A stretch of 43,548 bases of DNA from positions 1-43,548 of IMG/VR virus record IMGVR_UViG_3300035088_000007. One strand, 5' to 3'. Source of the DNA: a virus. Positions 14,063-23,253 of the stretch are shown one piece after another (position 1 is the first letter of the stretch; every line of letters begins with the position of its first letter). The notes under the pieces are model-generated. The model did no database searches. It saw nothing but the letters and a program-made list of their open reading frames with translations, and had not been told where the DNA came from. A program made the position numbers and the translations under genes.

Positions 14063-15771
14063 AGCCTGGCGCCGCCCTTCACATCGGGGACCACACCAGC
14101 AATAAACGTCCATGTCGTCCCGGCCGGAATCCGGACCTTGAAGCGGACATATCTGGTATCACGCGTCATATCCACTCGGCCGGTGCGCGAACTCATCAGC
14201 ACTTCAGTGCCTTGGGTCGATGTCGTTCCTACCTGCGTATCCCGATAGGTGATCGAGCCGTAAACCGTTGCGGAATCCGTGATCGGTCGGAAGCCCTTCA
14301 CCGTGACCCTGATTTCGTCGTCGCCCTGCTCTGCGCTCTCCACCGTCGCTTCAAGGTTGGTGCCGGAGAAGAATCCAAGCACATGCGATGAATTGAACTG
14401 CGCGATTTGCGGTTGAACTGCGGTCGCGTAGGAGTCGAGCGAGAGCGTCAGCGCATCGAGCGATGACGAGATGCTGTCGAGGTTCTCCAGCGTCAGGCCA
14501 GTCTGCGAGATGCCGAGCAGATATTCGCCGGTGGCCGTGATCGGGAAGAAGCGCTCGAGCAGATAATCGTAGCCGAGTAATTTGTCATAGGTTCCGACCG
14601 TGCCGGACACCGATTTGTAGGCCCAATAAACCCGCGTGGTCCGCGGATCGGCCGCGCCCATGAACAGTTGAAGGTTGCCCTTGTCGAGGTCGGCCAGAAA
14701 TGTCCGGTCGACCTTCTCCCGGCCGATTTGCTCCGGCACGCCGCCTGGTTGGATCTTGTGAAGACCCTGACCTGCGTAGAAAAAGATGATCTCGCCGGCC
14801 CTGATGATCGAGTACGGGGCAAACAGACCCTTGTCCTGCGTGATGCGGTCAATCTGGAAGATGATCGGCGAGCCCGGCACGTAGGACATGCGTCGGATAG
14901 CCTGGTCCTGAAAGATGATCCCGGCCTCGCCGCCCGCCACGCCGCGCACAATGCCGCCGTCCGGGAAGTCCTGAAAGTCGGAACTGTTTGTTCCTGAAGT
15001 CCATGACGCTGAAGCGTTGAAGCTGTTGAGACCGGACCACTGGATGCGGTAGGGCTGCGACAGAAGCCCGGACAGCACGAGAAACCGTCCAACCACGCTG
15101 ATATAGGCGGCCTGCGGCGGCGAGCCCAGCGCATTGGTGAAGGTACTCGACGTGTTGAGGTCATAGACCTGCAGGAGAGCATTCGCATGAGTGGCAAACA
15201 CCAGACTACCGGCCTGCGCGAATTGCCACTGCGCGGAGGCCCCAACGTCCAGATAATGCGATGTAACGGAGTGCGTACCTGAGCCGGCTGTTGTCGTATT
15301 GATCCGTGCTCCGCCCGGCGTCGCCGAAACACTGAATACAGATCCGGAAAGTCCGGTTGCGCTGACATAATAGGTTGTCCCTGCAACCAGAGGAGACGGC
15401 AAGGTTCCTGTTGTCGAGAATGCAACCGGCTCGTTTGCGACGAACTCGTTCGCATATGTGATGACGGCTGGGCTTGCATTGGAGATCGACGCCACAGCAG
15501 CCGGAATGCCAACATTTTTCCAACTGAACGTGGTGTTGTCGAGCATATAGAGCCCATGGCTCGTCGCTCCGAACGTGATAACCGAGCCATCGGATTTCAG
15601 AGCATAGAACGCACCGCGGCAGGCTGCGGGGAGCGATCCGGTATAGGCCGAGAAACTCGGGAACGGTCCATATCCATCGCCGCGCGGCGCTACATTTAGG
15701 ATGGAGTGAACGCTTGTTCCTTCGTAGTCCGATGTGTCGGGGCGCCAGTCGCCGTAGACAAGGAGTGGCAA
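14059..15771 (-). CDS. Probable tail nozzle / hub protein
   Basis: 570 residues from a TTG behind GGAGAG. It starts MPLLVYGDWRPDTSDYEGTS and shows repeated strand units such as FFYAGQGLHKIQPGGVPEQI and RVYWAYKSVSGTVGTYDKLL, a propeller-like pattern found in podophage tail nozzle or DNA-stabilisation proteins. Residues about 95-170 hold an inserted domain of the type TTYYVSATGLSGSVFSVSAT, a unit found in many phage fibres. It probably forms the distal tube of the short tail. Confidence 0.65.
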   Translation of the reverse strand: MPLLVYGDWRPDTSDYEGTSVHSILNVAPRGDGYGPFPSFSAYTGSLPAACRGAFYALKSDGSVITFGATSHGLYMLDNTTFSWKNVGIPAAVASISNASPAVITYANEFVANEPVAFSTTGTLPSPLVAGTTYYVSATGLSGSVFSVSATPGGARINTTTAGSGTHSVTSHYLDVGASAQWQFAQAGSLVFATHANALLQVYDLNTSSTFTNALGSPPQAAYISVVGRFLVLSGLLSQPYRIQWSGLNSFNASASWTSGTNSSDFQDFPDGGIVRGVAGGEAGIIFQDQAIRRMSYVPGSPIIFQIDRITQDKGLFAPYSIIRAGEIIFFYAGQGLHKIQPGGVPEQIGREKVDRTFLADLDKGNLQLFMGAADPRTTRVYWAYKSVSGTVGTYDKLLGYDYLLERFFPITATGEYLLGISQTGLTLENLDSISSSLDALTLSLDSYATAVQPQIAQFNSSHVLGFFSGTNLEATVESAEQGDDEIRVTVKGFRPITDSATVYGSITYRDTQVGTTSTQGTEVLMSSRTGRVDMTRDTRYVRFKVRIPAGTTWTFIAGVVPDVKGGARL

Positions 15772-15772
15772 G

Positions 15773-15802
15773 TTAGCTCTCTCCTGCGGTGACTTCGATC
15801 AT
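15773..15802 (-). other. Nine-codon minicistron before the nozzle gene
   Basis: An ATG overlapping the upstream stop (ATGA) opens a nine-codon frame (MIEVTAGES, TAA) that ends one base before the TTG start of the nozzle gene. Its GGAGAG codons supply the ribosome site for that TTG. It probably serves translational coupling rather than producing a functional peptide. Confidence 0.35.
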
Positions 15803-16728
15803 GGGTAATACGCAGCAAATTGCGCAGCGGTGAGGAAGTTAGTATAGCCCTGCGACTGCGCCCAACTGATCAAAGCTGGCGTCGATGGCGTCAGCATCTT
15901 GTAGACGCCAGCATCCTTCAAGGCGAATAGCTTGTAGATCCTGTTGACCCAGGCCCTGACGCCGTTCGTCGTGGTCACGAAGTCGTTGTAGAAACCGTTA
16001 TCGAGGACGCCGCCAGAGACGTTCTGCACGTTGCACGCTGTCCGCTTGTTGCAGTACTGGACCATCGTGCAGTTCTCGATACCGAGATCACTTATGCCCT
16101 TCAGACTAAGGTGGTTTCCGCTGCTGTCTGTGAAGTAGCAGCCGAGCGTCGTATCCCAGTGGCGCCAGTGCCCCTGACTATTTTCTTCCATCGTGATGTG
16201 GCCATTGTCGTAGCCATTCGGCGCGTCGGTCAGCAGAGCGACAATTCGTGTGCTGAAAGTGCCGTACTGATCGAGCATGTCTTTGGTGAACTGTGCGATG
16301 TCACCGCACAGCATCTCGATCTCCTGATGCATGGCCTTGTTGCAGGCGGTTGTGTCAGATATGCCACCGTCGCGTGGTCCATTGTGATGGACGCAACTGA
16401 GCGCGCCTATATAGGAATCAACATCAGCCGTATAAGGAGCGGTGCCGTTCTGGCAAACCCTCTGTTCAACAATTCCACTGTTCGGATCGAACCAGCGCGC
16501 TGTCTGACCGTGTACCATATCGTATGGATTTCCGCCGACTAGATACTTTCCTGGCACGACATGGAGATGAGCGGGTAGAGCTACGGCGCCAGTGCCGCTA
16601 GATGAGATTGGGAGCGTGGCAATAGACGTCCCAGAATAGACGTTTGCAATCATCGTCATTGAGCGAACCTGCTTTATTGGGATAAATGAAGCCGCGATAA
16701 GCGGCAGAAACTCGCGGCGGGAAATCAA
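15799..16728 (-). CDS. Tat-signal transglutaminase-like protein
   Basis: 309 residues from a TTG five bases after the fibre gene stop. MISRREFLPLIAASFIPIKQ is a textbook twin-arginine signal (SRREFL plus hydrophobic core). Cys141 in LCGDIAQF, His177 in NGHITME and Asp192 in HWDTTLG have the spacing of the transglutaminase-like Cys-His-Asp triad (H to D is 15 residues), with GNHLSLKGISDL after it. It may act on peptides or cross-links in the host envelope or the virion. An internal ATG (residue 24, behind AGG) would give an unexported form. The location between fibre and nozzle genes is unusual. Confidence 0.65.
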   Translation of the reverse strand: MISRREFLPLIAASFIPIKQVRSMTMIANVYSGTSIATLPISSSGTGAVALPAHLHVVPGKYLVGGNPYDMVHGQTARWFDPNSGIVEQRVCQNGTAPYTADVDSYIGALSCVHHNGPRDGGISDTTACNKAMHQEIEMLCGDIAQFTKDMLDQYGTFSTRIVALLTDAPNGYDNGHITMEENSQGHWRHWDTTLGCYFTDSSGNHLSLKGISDLGIENCTMVQYCNKRTACNVQNVSGGVLDNGFYNDFVTTTNGVRAWVNRIYKLFALKDAGVYKMLTPSTPALISWAQSQGYTNFLTAAQFAAYYP

Positions 16729-16732
16729 CTAT

Positions 16733-18307
16733 TTACTGAGTTCCAAAGCAGACGACGTCCCCGGATATGCTGGGATCGCTGAGCGCAAAAGCCGTGCTGA
16801 AGAAATTGAGTCGTACCGTCGATGCCGTCTTTGCAAGTATGCTGCAAAACGGACCACTGCTTGTCGCTGTCGCAGATCCGGGGACTGCCGCAAAGTTAGC
16901 GGTCGTGAATGCCGTCGTGAACGTTACGGTATAATCACCAGCACCATTGCGCGTTACCGAGGTGACATTGAAGCTATCGTTGATCGTTGGACCTACTTGT
17001 GGCTTGAAGGTAACCCACGCCTTTGCCGCACTCGGATGGTCTTGCTGATGAAGTGGTGTAATCGCAAGCGCATTACTCGAAGGTGTTTGCTGATCGGTCT
17101 TCGCCGCGGCGGTCACAGTGATCGTGCCGGTGGTGGTTATCGTGCCCCCAGTTGCAAGCCCAGCAGTTGCAACGCTCGTAACTGTTCCTCCACCAGCAGG
17201 CGTTGTCCACGTCCCGTCACCCCGCCAAAATGTGCTGGACGAGGCTCCCGTTCCGGAGTTCAGGTTATTGACTGATAAATTCCCGGTGACGCCGGTTGAA
17301 AGAGGAAGACCAGTGCAGTTCGTCAGCGTACCTGACGTTGGTGTACCAAGAAGGGGAGTCGTTAAGTTCGCCGAAGTCGAAAGCACCATATTGCCAGTGC
17401 CGGTGACAGCATTGGAAAGGGTTACGCCTCCATAGGTGATTGCAGCGCTGAACGTTGATGCGCGCGTGTGAATTATTGCTCCGGTCGAGGTTCCACCAAG
17501 CGTAATTGTGCCGCTACCCTTGGCATCGATCGAAAGGTTGGTATTTGATCCCGTATCAACGGCCGCAAGCGCAACAGTCCCTCCGGTAGCTGCTCCGGTG
17601 AGCTTTAAGCCAGCAACTTGGGAAGCAGTAGAAGCGTCTACCTGAAATGCTGGATTGTTGGCCCCACCTGCCCCTACGGTAAGAGCAGATGCAGATGTAG
17701 ACGCCGCAGAAATCGTACCATTGACATTAACTGCGCCGGTGAATGCCTGTGTTCCAGTAAATGATTGTCCCGCGTCGGTCCGCGCGATCGTGGCGTTGGT
17801 CGTCGGGAACGTCATTGTCGTTCCGTCAGTGCCGGCCAACGTCAACGTATTGCTGAAAGTGAACGTCTTTCCGGCCGTCCCAGTCAGCGTATAGGTGCCG
17901 GTCGTGAACGTATTGCCGTTGATCGATGTAGCTGTAGCCGCGCCGAGCGTCGGAGTGACGAATGTCGGCGAAGTGACGCGCGCAAAGTTGCCGGTGCCAC
18001 TCGTCCCGGTGAAGGTCGCCACTCCCGTAGCGAATAGCGGGACGCCGCTGGATGCACTGACGTCGGCGCCGAATCCGCCACGCGCGGCCGCGAGCGTACC
18101 ACCCCACGAAAATGTCAGGGTTTGGGCCGCAATCACGCCCTGAACGTTGGTATCGTTGACGACGGCCTGGACGACGTTCGCATTGAGCTGGGAGGCGTCA
18201 GACGTTCCGGTCAGGGTGTGGTTAGCATCCCAGTCAGGTCCACCTACAAGTGCTTCCGGGCTGGCTGCAGCGCCGGTGACGGTGGTATGCGTGACGACAA
18301 GTGTCAT
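16733..18307 (-). CDS. Tail fibre protein
   Basis: 524 residues, strongly Thr/Gly/Ser/Ala-rich with short beta repeats (e.g. [20 protein letters not shown]). [20 protein letters not shown] in the C-terminal half is a hallmark phage-fibre segment. The end ([34 protein letters not shown]) is the receptor-proximal part. It is most likely the main adhesion fibre. The ATG overlaps the small upstream gene by ATGA. Confidence 0.85.
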   Translation of the reverse strand: MTLVVTHTTVTGAAASPEALVGGPDWDANHTLTGTSDASQLNANVVQAVVNDTNVQGVIAAQTLTFSWGGTLAAARGGFGADVSASSGVPLFATGVATFTGTSGTGNFARVTSPTFVTPTLGAATATSINGNTFTTGTYTLTGTAGKTFTFSNTLTLAGTDGTTMTFPTTNATIARTDAGQSFTGTQAFTGAVNVNGTISAASTSASALTVGAGGANNPAFQVDASTASQVAGLKLTGAATGGTVALAAVDTGSNTNLSIDAKGSGTITLGGTSTGAIIHTRASTFSAAITYGGVTLSNAVTGTGNMVLSTSANLTTPLLGTPTSGTLTNCTGLPLSTGVTGNLSVNNLNSGTGASSSTFWRGDGTWTTPAGGGTVTSVATAGLATGGTITTTGTITVTAAAKTDQQTPSSNALAITPLHQQDHPSAAKAWVTFKPQVGPTINDSFNVTSVTRNGAGDYTVTFTTAFTTANFAAVPGSATATSSGPFCSILAKTASTVRLNFFSTAFALSDPSISGDVVCFGTQ

Positions 18308-18483
18308 TCGTTAGTCCACGTCTCTGTCTGCTTGGTTTTTGCATCCCATGTCCCGGCAGTCGGGCCAGTGTCGAATATAGGGCGCCGCGCGAATACCAGC
18401 GGATCGAACACACGAATGAGGCGTCCGCCCTGCTCTGCCGTCCACGTCTCGGACTGCTGCGCGGCCGGCGTCCATGTCGTCAT
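18304..18483 (-). CDS. Small tail-region protein (59 aa)
   Basis: Starts at ATGA overlapping the adaptor gene and ends in ATGA overlapping the fibre gene. It encodes [20 protein letters not shown] and a C-terminal repeat of the same motif (KQTETWTNE), so the two ends carry an ETWT pair. Short Trp-containing proteins of this sort recur next to podophage adaptor genes. The function is unknown; it is probably a minor virion part or fibre linker. Confidence 0.7.
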   Translation of the reverse strand: MTTWTPAAQQSETWTAEQGGRLIRVFDPLVFARRPIFDTGPTAGTWDAKTKQTETWTNE

Positions 18484-19133
18484 GGAGTTTGCCCAGAAGT
18501 TCGCACCACCATAGGACCGGCGTTGAACGTCGAGGTCAGCCCGAGCATGTTCAATTCATCAAGCGCGGTCTTGAACCCAAGGCCCCAGATTTGAATGCGC
18601 TCGTCATCCTTGAGATAGGGCATCGCTTCCAGCAGCGCGCCGTAGAGATACAGATCAGGCGCGGCCGTCAGAAGCCAATTCGTCGAGTTGCTGGCCAGGG
18701 CTGGGATGTTCTGGCGATAGACCATCTCGATCGTGTAGTTGGCGTCCGGCGTAGGGGCCAATTCGATCTCTGTCCCGAACACGGTGAAGTAGCGCGGCCG
18801 CGCCGCTATGTTTCCGCTCTGAAATCGGTACTCGTCCATCTGCGTGCCGGACTTGAACTCCAGACAGGGCTTGCCGGTGACGCTCGACAGACGGACCCGG
18901 CGCATTGACTGGAAATCAGTCGGAAGCGAAATAAACTCAGGTTCACTTGTCGTGATGTCCGTCGCGGTCGTCGACCGCTGCTCCATCTGCCGAGTAAACA
19001 GCACCCTGTTCATCTTCGCCTCGAATAGCTGGATGAGACCGGGGATGGCGTCAGTGAGCTGCGTATCCTGGTCGCGCTTGAGGTAGTCCACGATTGCTGT
19101 CTGCAGCGTGGCATACGTCGTGATGAGCGTCAC
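18480..19133 (-). CDS. Head-tail adaptor protein (SU10-type)
   Basis: 217 residues. MTLITTYATLQTAIVDYLKR with DAIPGLIQLFEAKMNRVL is the N-terminal helical signature of podophage adaptor proteins that sit below the portal. RYFTVFGTEIELAPTPDANY and IEMVYRQNIPAL form the central beta part and YLYGALLEAMPYLKDDERIQ the final helices. Length and position between capsid and fibre genes agree. Confidence 0.8.
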   Translation of the reverse strand: MTLITTYATLQTAIVDYLKRDQDTQLTDAIPGLIQLFEAKMNRVLFTRQMEQRSTTATDITTSEPEFISLPTDFQSMRRVRLSSVTGKPCLEFKSGTQMDEYRFQSGNIAARPRYFTVFGTEIELAPTPDANYTIEMVYRQNIPALASNSTNWLLTAAPDLYLYGALLEAMPYLKDDERIQIWGLGFKTALDELNMLGLTSTFNAGPMVVRTSGQTP

Positions 19134-19462
19134 AGCAGCCCGACGCTCCAGCCGGCTTGAAGTGCCGGACGATCAACCCGCAGATGCTTCCATTCCGGGT
19201 CTTGGAGCTTTTTTTGCACGATGTCGTCGAACTCCTTGCTGAACGGTTTGATGTTGACGTTGCCCTTGGCGTGCTCCTCGTCGAGCCAGCGGATGTAGAT
19301 CACGTTCGGGATCCGCGCGACATGCCGTCCCCAGTCGCTGTGCTGTTCCTCGCGTCGCGCCTCTCGGTTCCAGTTCAGGATTGGCTCGACGTCCTGAACA
19401 TGCTCGATTGCAAGGTCTTGGCCGTTGGGATCAAGGTGGACATTGACGGCGAGGTCAGACAT
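19130..19462 (-). CDS. Conserved podophage structural-region protein
   Basis: 110 residues, with EHVQDVEPILNWNREARREE and SDWGRHVARIPNVIYIRWLD as recognisable blocks. This small protein, with the same WNREA and GRH-ARIPN-I motifs, recurs in head-tail gene clusters of other podophages, but its role is not established. A head-completion or stopper function is plausible. It overlaps the adaptor gene by ATGA. Confidence 0.65.
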   Translation of the reverse strand: MSDLAVNVHLDPNGQDLAIEHVQDVEPILNWNREARREEQHSDWGRHVARIPNVIYIRWLDEEHAKGNVNIKPFSKEFDDIVQKKLQDPEWKHLRVDRPALQAGWSVGLL

Positions 19463-19773
19463 CAGGATAGCTCCGTGACCCAGAGCGTGCCGGCGGTCGT
19501 AGTCACGAGGCCGTTGGTCGCGGCCTTGAGGGCCGAGATTTTCTGACCTGGCGAAACCGTGATGACGGTTTCCCAGTTCGCAGGCAGGAACGGGTCTGCC
19601 GTGGTCGCCGTCGCCGATCCGGTCGAGTCATAAATCCGGAAATTGCAGGCCGAATTGGCGACGAGGCGAACCGCATAGGTCCCGGGAGCAAACGCATTCG
19701 TGACCGCCGTGGTGGTGTCGAAGGCAACCGTCTGCGTGACGCCGAGGCGCCCGATCGCTGCTTGAATAGTCAT
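19462..19773 (-). CDS. Small beta-rich virion protein
   Basis: 103 residues of alternating strands (GTYAVRLVANSACNFRIYDS, ETVITVSPGQKISALKAATN, GTLWVTELS). This is the composition of a compact jelly-roll or Ig-like decoration protein. AGGTGATCTC precedes its ATG. It follows two other small beta proteins downstream of the capsid gene, which supports capsid decoration. Confidence 0.55.
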   Translation of the reverse strand: MTIQAAIGRLGVTQTVAFDTTTAVTNAFAPGTYAVRLVANSACNFRIYDSTGSATATTADPFLPANWETVITVSPGQKISALKAATNGLVTTTAGTLWVTELS

Positions 19774-19782
19774 GAGATCACC

Positions 19783-20184
19783 TCACGCCGGCATCAGAAC
19801 GACACCAAACGTGCCGCCGATCGTGGTTCCGGTCGAGCCAGAAGGCGTGAACGAAATCAGGTCGCCCTCATTCACGACATTCGCCGCGGTCGGGATCATC
19901 GTGTTGCTCGTCCCTGCAGCGCTGTTCGAAGCGGTCAGAACGAGCGGAGAGCCGGTGACGGCTGTACCAGCGCCAGGAGCTGAACCGCCCGCGACCACCG
20001 GGATAATGGCGACGGCCACCGAGCAGTCCGTGGTGAAGCCGCCATGTGAGACACCTGTCACCAGCGTGATTTTTCCCCGGAAGGGGGCGCGGATGACGGC
20101 GGCAAGAGGAGTGGAAGCGATCGAGTTCGTCGATGTGTGCAGGTATCGCTCCTGCAGCATCGGATGCGAGCCGGGATAGGTCAT
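19783..20184 (-). CDS. Probable capsid decoration or head-fibre protein
   Basis: 133 residues. A short N-terminal segment (MTYPGSHPMLQERYLHTSTN) is followed by a domain with strands such as FRGKITLVTGVSHGGF and GDLISFTPSGSTGTTIGGTF. GGAG is eight bases before the ATG. Its fold type and place just after the capsid gene suggest a surface protein, but there is no family signature. Confidence 0.5.
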   Translation of the reverse strand: MTYPGSHPMLQERYLHTSTNSIASTPLAAVIRAPFRGKITLVTGVSHGGFTTDCSVAVAIIPVVAGGSAPGAGTAVTGSPLVLTASNSAAGTSNTMIPTAANVVNEGDLISFTPSGSTGTTIGGTFGVVLMPA

Positions 20185-20196
20185 GAATTTGGCTCC

Positions 20197-20826
20197 TTAT
20201 GCCGTGTAGACGTAGGAAATGATGCCGAGCGACGCGGTGAACGTCGTGGTCGGCGTGATGCTCGGGGTGGCCGTAGCTGCAACGCCGGCGACCGTTCCCG
20301 TGTTGGTATCGACCCACGTCGCGGCCTGGATGGTGCGCCATGTGTCAGTGGTGCTGTCGGGCATGACACCAATCCAGTACTGGCCTGGCTTGGCCGTATA
20401 GGCCGAGACGAAAGCCCGCTGCTGGAAAGCCGAGGCGCCCGCCGTCACCGCGCCGCCGCCCGTCACCGACGAGTTGGCGACCAGCGTACCGGCTGAGTTG
20501 TAGAGCGAGACAATCGCCTTCGTCGTGCCGACCGTGGTTCCGTTCAGCACGCCAATACCGAGCAGGACGCACGGATAAGGCACGAACACATCGCTGAACC
20601 ACATCGTATTGGCGACGCCGGCGCGGCCGTTGGTGTCGATCGCGGTCAGAGCGCCGAGATTGCCTGGCCCGACATTGTAAAGGCGGGTCTTGCCGCTCAG
20701 CGCCGCATATTGGTCGGCCGTCTTCTGCGCGCCGCGGGCGGTGGCGCCGCTCATGATCAGGATCTTGTCGGTAGCAAGCGCAATCGTGGATTCAACCGGG
20801 GTGTCAGGGGTGTCTGTCGTTCCCAT
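20197..20826 (-). CDS. Probable capsid decoration protein
   Basis: 209 residues, first gene after the major capsid gene and its hairpins, with AAGGA eight bases before the ATG. It has an N-terminal segment with helix (TARGAQKTADQYAALSGKTR), then a beta domain with NGRAGVANTMWFSDVFVPYP and AYTAKPGQYWIGVMPDSTTD. This looks like a carbohydrate-binding-like or decoration domain. The level of translation is likely set by the attenuator upstream. Confidence 0.55.
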   Translation of the reverse strand: MGTTDTPDTPVESTIALATDKILIMSGATARGAQKTADQYAALSGKTRLYNVGPGNLGALTAIDTNGRAGVANTMWFSDVFVPYPCVLLGIGVLNGTTVGTTKAIVSLYNSAGTLVANSSVTGGGAVTAGASAFQQRAFVSAYTAKPGQYWIGVMPDSTTDTWRTIQAATWVDTNTGTVAGVAATATPSITPTTTFTASLGIISYVYTA

Positions 20827-20835
20827 TGGGGTTAT

Positions 20836-20873
20836 CCTTTCAAAGGTGAAAGGGCCCGGATTGCTCCGGGCCC
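20836..20873 (-). terminator. Attenuator/terminator hairpins after the major capsid gene
   Basis: As leftward RNA, GGGCCCGGA and TCCGGGCCC (20873-20852) form a perfect 9-bp stem with a GCAA tetraloop, followed by TTTC. A second stem, CCTTTCA/TGAAAGG (20836-20853), uses the last bases of the first, so the two cannot both form fully. Placed directly after the most abundant virion protein's gene, this probably causes partial termination or protects the 3' end of the capsid mRNA. Confidence 0.75.
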
Positions 20874-20880
20874 CGATGGG

Positions 20881-21825
20881 TTACGACGTGGTCAGGTCGT
20901 AGACCGCGCCGCTCGCCTTTTCGTTGCGAGAAACCAGCGCGTATTCGCTGAGCACCTGACGCCGATCCGAGTCGCCGGTCTTGGCGAGCGGGATCGAGAT
21001 CATGTTGCGGCCGTTCAGGAAGGCCAGCGCCCATTTGTCGAGCTCGAGCACGAGGACATCGCGGGACCGGCTGAACCGGTTGGCGACGACCTTGAGCTTG
21101 CCGAAGTCGGATTCGTAGGCATCGACCGAAGCGGTGATCTTCTTGGTGGTCGCCTGCTCAATCGGCGAGGCGCGGCCGGTGAAGGTCGAGAAGATCTGCT
21201 TGTTGAAGGCGCCGGCCATGATGGTGTTCGGATCGCCGCCCTGGGTCCAGACCGCGGAAAGCACAGTCTTCAACTGGGCCTCGGTGAAAGCCCGCTGCGT
21301 TCCGTCCACCCGCGTCACCGTTCCGGATGTGGTCGGATCGGTACCCGTCGTCGAGGTATTGGTCTTGATCCAAGACAGGACCGAGGCCGTGGTGCGGGCA
21401 GTGGTGGTATCGCCGGCAACCTGCGTCTGGTTGGTGCCGCAAACTACCACTTCCATGTCGCGCTTGAGTTCCAGACCCTTCAACATGGCCTGGTAGGCCA
21501 GTTCGTTCGACCGGCCGGCGTGCTGGACAGCCTGCTGGGTGCCGGACACGCGGGCGACCTTGTAGCTAATCTGGGTGATGTTCGCGAGACGGACGGTCAC
21601 CGTGGTGGCGTTCGTGGTCGGGTCGTCACCTTCGAGCTGGGCATTCGCGGCCGCGGTCGCGAGGTCCTGGGTCTGCCACTCATGCTTGGTTGCGGTGGCC
21701 TTTTCGCGTTCGATACCAGAAATGAACGGCGTTGCCGTCGGCGCAATCCGGTAGATCATGTCCGTGAGGTCTTCACGGTTGCCGATCGCCTGATAGGTGG
21801 CGAGGGTTGAGGCTGGGAGAGACAT
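20881..21825 (-). CDS. Major capsid protein (SU10 type)
   Basis: 314 residues. LATYQAIGNREDLTDMIYRI and PTATPFISGIEREKATATKH are the N-terminal signature of the SU10-type HK97-fold capsid proteins. WQTQDLATAAANAQLEGDD and ITQISYKVARVSGTQQAV follow in order. The C-terminal part (FGKLKVVANRFSRSRDVLVL) matches the family's A-domain. AGGA precedes the ATG. The gene sits between scaffold and decoration genes, as expected. Confidence 0.9.
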   Translation of the reverse strand: MSLPASTLATYQAIGNREDLTDMIYRIAPTATPFISGIEREKATATKHEWQTQDLATAAANAQLEGDDPTTNATTVTVRLANITQISYKVARVSGTQQAVQHAGRSNELAYQAMLKGLELKRDMEVVVCGTNQTQVAGDTTTARTTASVLSWIKTNTSTTGTDPTTSGTVTRVDGTQRAFTEAQLKTVLSAVWTQGGDPNTIMAGAFNKQIFSTFTGRASPIEQATTKKITASVDAYESDFGKLKVVANRFSRSRDVLVLELDKWALAFLNGRNMISIPLAKTGDSDRRQVLSEYALVSRNEKASGAVYDLTTS

Positions 21826-21837
21826 TGCTTTCTGTTC

Positions 21838-22938
21838 CTATGATGCCCGGCGAGAGCCCGCTTTCATTTGCGCTTCATAGAGCGCCCATGCGTCCTTCTC
21901 GGAACCGGTCTTGTTGAGACGATCTTCGAGGGCCTTGATGTTTTCGGCGTCCTGCTGACCTGCGGGACGGGCAGCACCTGGCCGCTGCACCTGCGGAAGC
22001 TTGGCAAGCTTGGCCTGAATCTGGTCCTTGCTATGCTGCAGCTCGGCGAGCTTGAGGCTATCGTTGATCAAGACCTGAATGCGGTGATCGTAGACGCCAA
22101 GCTTCTGCTTGCCGGCCGCGAGTGCGTTCAGTTCTTCATCCTTGAAGCCGATTTCGCTCAAACGCGCTGCCGCGCGGCGCTCGAGTTCGGGGCCCTTCTT
22201 GGGATCGGAGAGTTCCGGGATCAGTTCGCGCGCCTTGGCGTTTTCCTGACCGATGAAATCTTGCCAGTCCGTCTGCTCCTTCGTCGCCTTGCGCTGATTG
22301 GACTGATCAAGCTCGGCCTTTACCGCCGCCATCTTGTGCTGATGGACCTGCCAGGCGTTGAGATAGGCCTGGATTTGTCCCGCAGCGACCGGATCGGTGG
22401 TCGATAGTCGGAGAGCTTCATTCGCCAGCGTTTCGAGGTCCGCCATCGATTTGATGTCGGCGAATTGCCGGTTGTTCTGATCAGTCAACCCCTGCATAAC
22501 TTCGGGGAGCTTGGCCTCGTACTTCTGCCTTGCCTCTTCCGCCTGCTGCTCCTTGGCCGTGAGGCCCTTGAGCTTTTCAGCGGCTTCATTCTGAGCCCGG
22601 CGCAGCGCGGTATCGCGTTCCAGTTCGCGCGCAGCGATTTTCTGCTGCAGAGCGCGAGGCGTGGCCCGCCATTCGGCTTCTTCGGTCTCACTCCAAGACT
22701 TCGGGCGTTCGATGAGCGGCTCAGCCGGGTCGACGTCCTTGTCTTCGCCGGGAGCCGGGTTCTCCGGGTCGGCGTTGCCCTCGACGGACAATTGCGGGTC
22801 TGCGGTCGCGTCATCCGCGCCTTCTGCAGGAGATTCATTCAGGGCCGCATCGAGCATGCGGCGGCCTTCTTCGATCGTCAGCTCTGACGTGTCGGCAATA
22901 GCCGGCGCTTCCTGAGAAGCGACAGGTTGGTCAGTCAT
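21838..22938 (-). CDS. Scaffolding protein
   Basis: 366 residues, very acidic and Pro-containing at the start (residues 1-85), then long coiled coil (ALQQKIAARELERDTALRRA, AAEKLKGLTAKEQQAEEARQ) and a basic C-terminus (QMKAGSRRAS). That order, with a helical basic end that binds coat protein, is typical of capsid scaffolds. Its place immediately before the capsid gene confirms the call. A capsid protease is not visible, so it is probably released rather than digested. Confidence 0.82.
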   Translation of the reverse strand: MTDQPVASQEAPAIADTSELTIEEGRRMLDAALNESPAEGADDATADPQLSVEGNADPENPAPGEDKDVDPAEPLIERPKSWSETEEAEWRATPRALQQKIAARELERDTALRRAQNEAAEKLKGLTAKEQQAEEARQKYEAKLPEVMQGLTDQNNRQFADIKSMADLETLANEALRLSTTDPVAAGQIQAYLNAWQVHQHKMAAVKAELDQSNQRKATKEQTDWQDFIGQENAKARELIPELSDPKKGPELERRAAARLSEIGFKDEELNALAAGKQKLGVYDHRIQVLINDSLKLAELQHSKDQIQAKLAKLPQVQRPGAARPAGQQDAENIKALEDRLNKTGSEKDAWALYEAQMKAGSRRAS

Positions 22939-22953
22939 AGGTTGATCCTAAGT

Positions 22954-23253
22954 TCAGAGAATGCCGAATTTCTTCTTGCGTTCGGCGGTTTCAGCGAGTT
23001 CGCGCAACTGAGCCGCAGCCAGCTTGCCGTCATTCAGCACGGCTCCGATATGGTCCTTGATCTTCCCGATGATCTGGACGGCCTGCCAGACCCGTTCCCG
23101 GCCCTCGCTGTCGCGCAATGGCGTCGCCTTCCATGCCGCGATGTATTCGGCCTCCAGCGTCGCCAGGGCGTCATTGAACAGTGAATTATCGAGCAGCGAT
23201 TGCGCCTCGACGGCGCGGCTATTTTCCCTGAGCAGCTTGTGTTCGTCGATCAC
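22954..23253 (-). CDS. Small conserved phage protein
   Basis: 99 residues from a GTG overlapping the glycosyltransferase stop (GTGA). ALATLEAEYIAAWKATPLRD and GRERVWQAVQIIGKIKDHIG form two helices in a pattern found beside scaffold genes in many phages. The function is unknown. Confidence 0.7.
   Translation of the reverse strand: MIDEHKLLRENSRAVEAQSLLDNSLFNDALATLEAEYIAAWKATPLRDSEGRERVWQAVQIIGKIKDHIGAVLNDGKLAAAQLRELAETAERKKKFGIL

Noticed and set aside
20710-21810. 366-codon rightward open frame
   Set aside because: Antisense shadow of the major capsid gene; Arg/Gly-rich, no family features.
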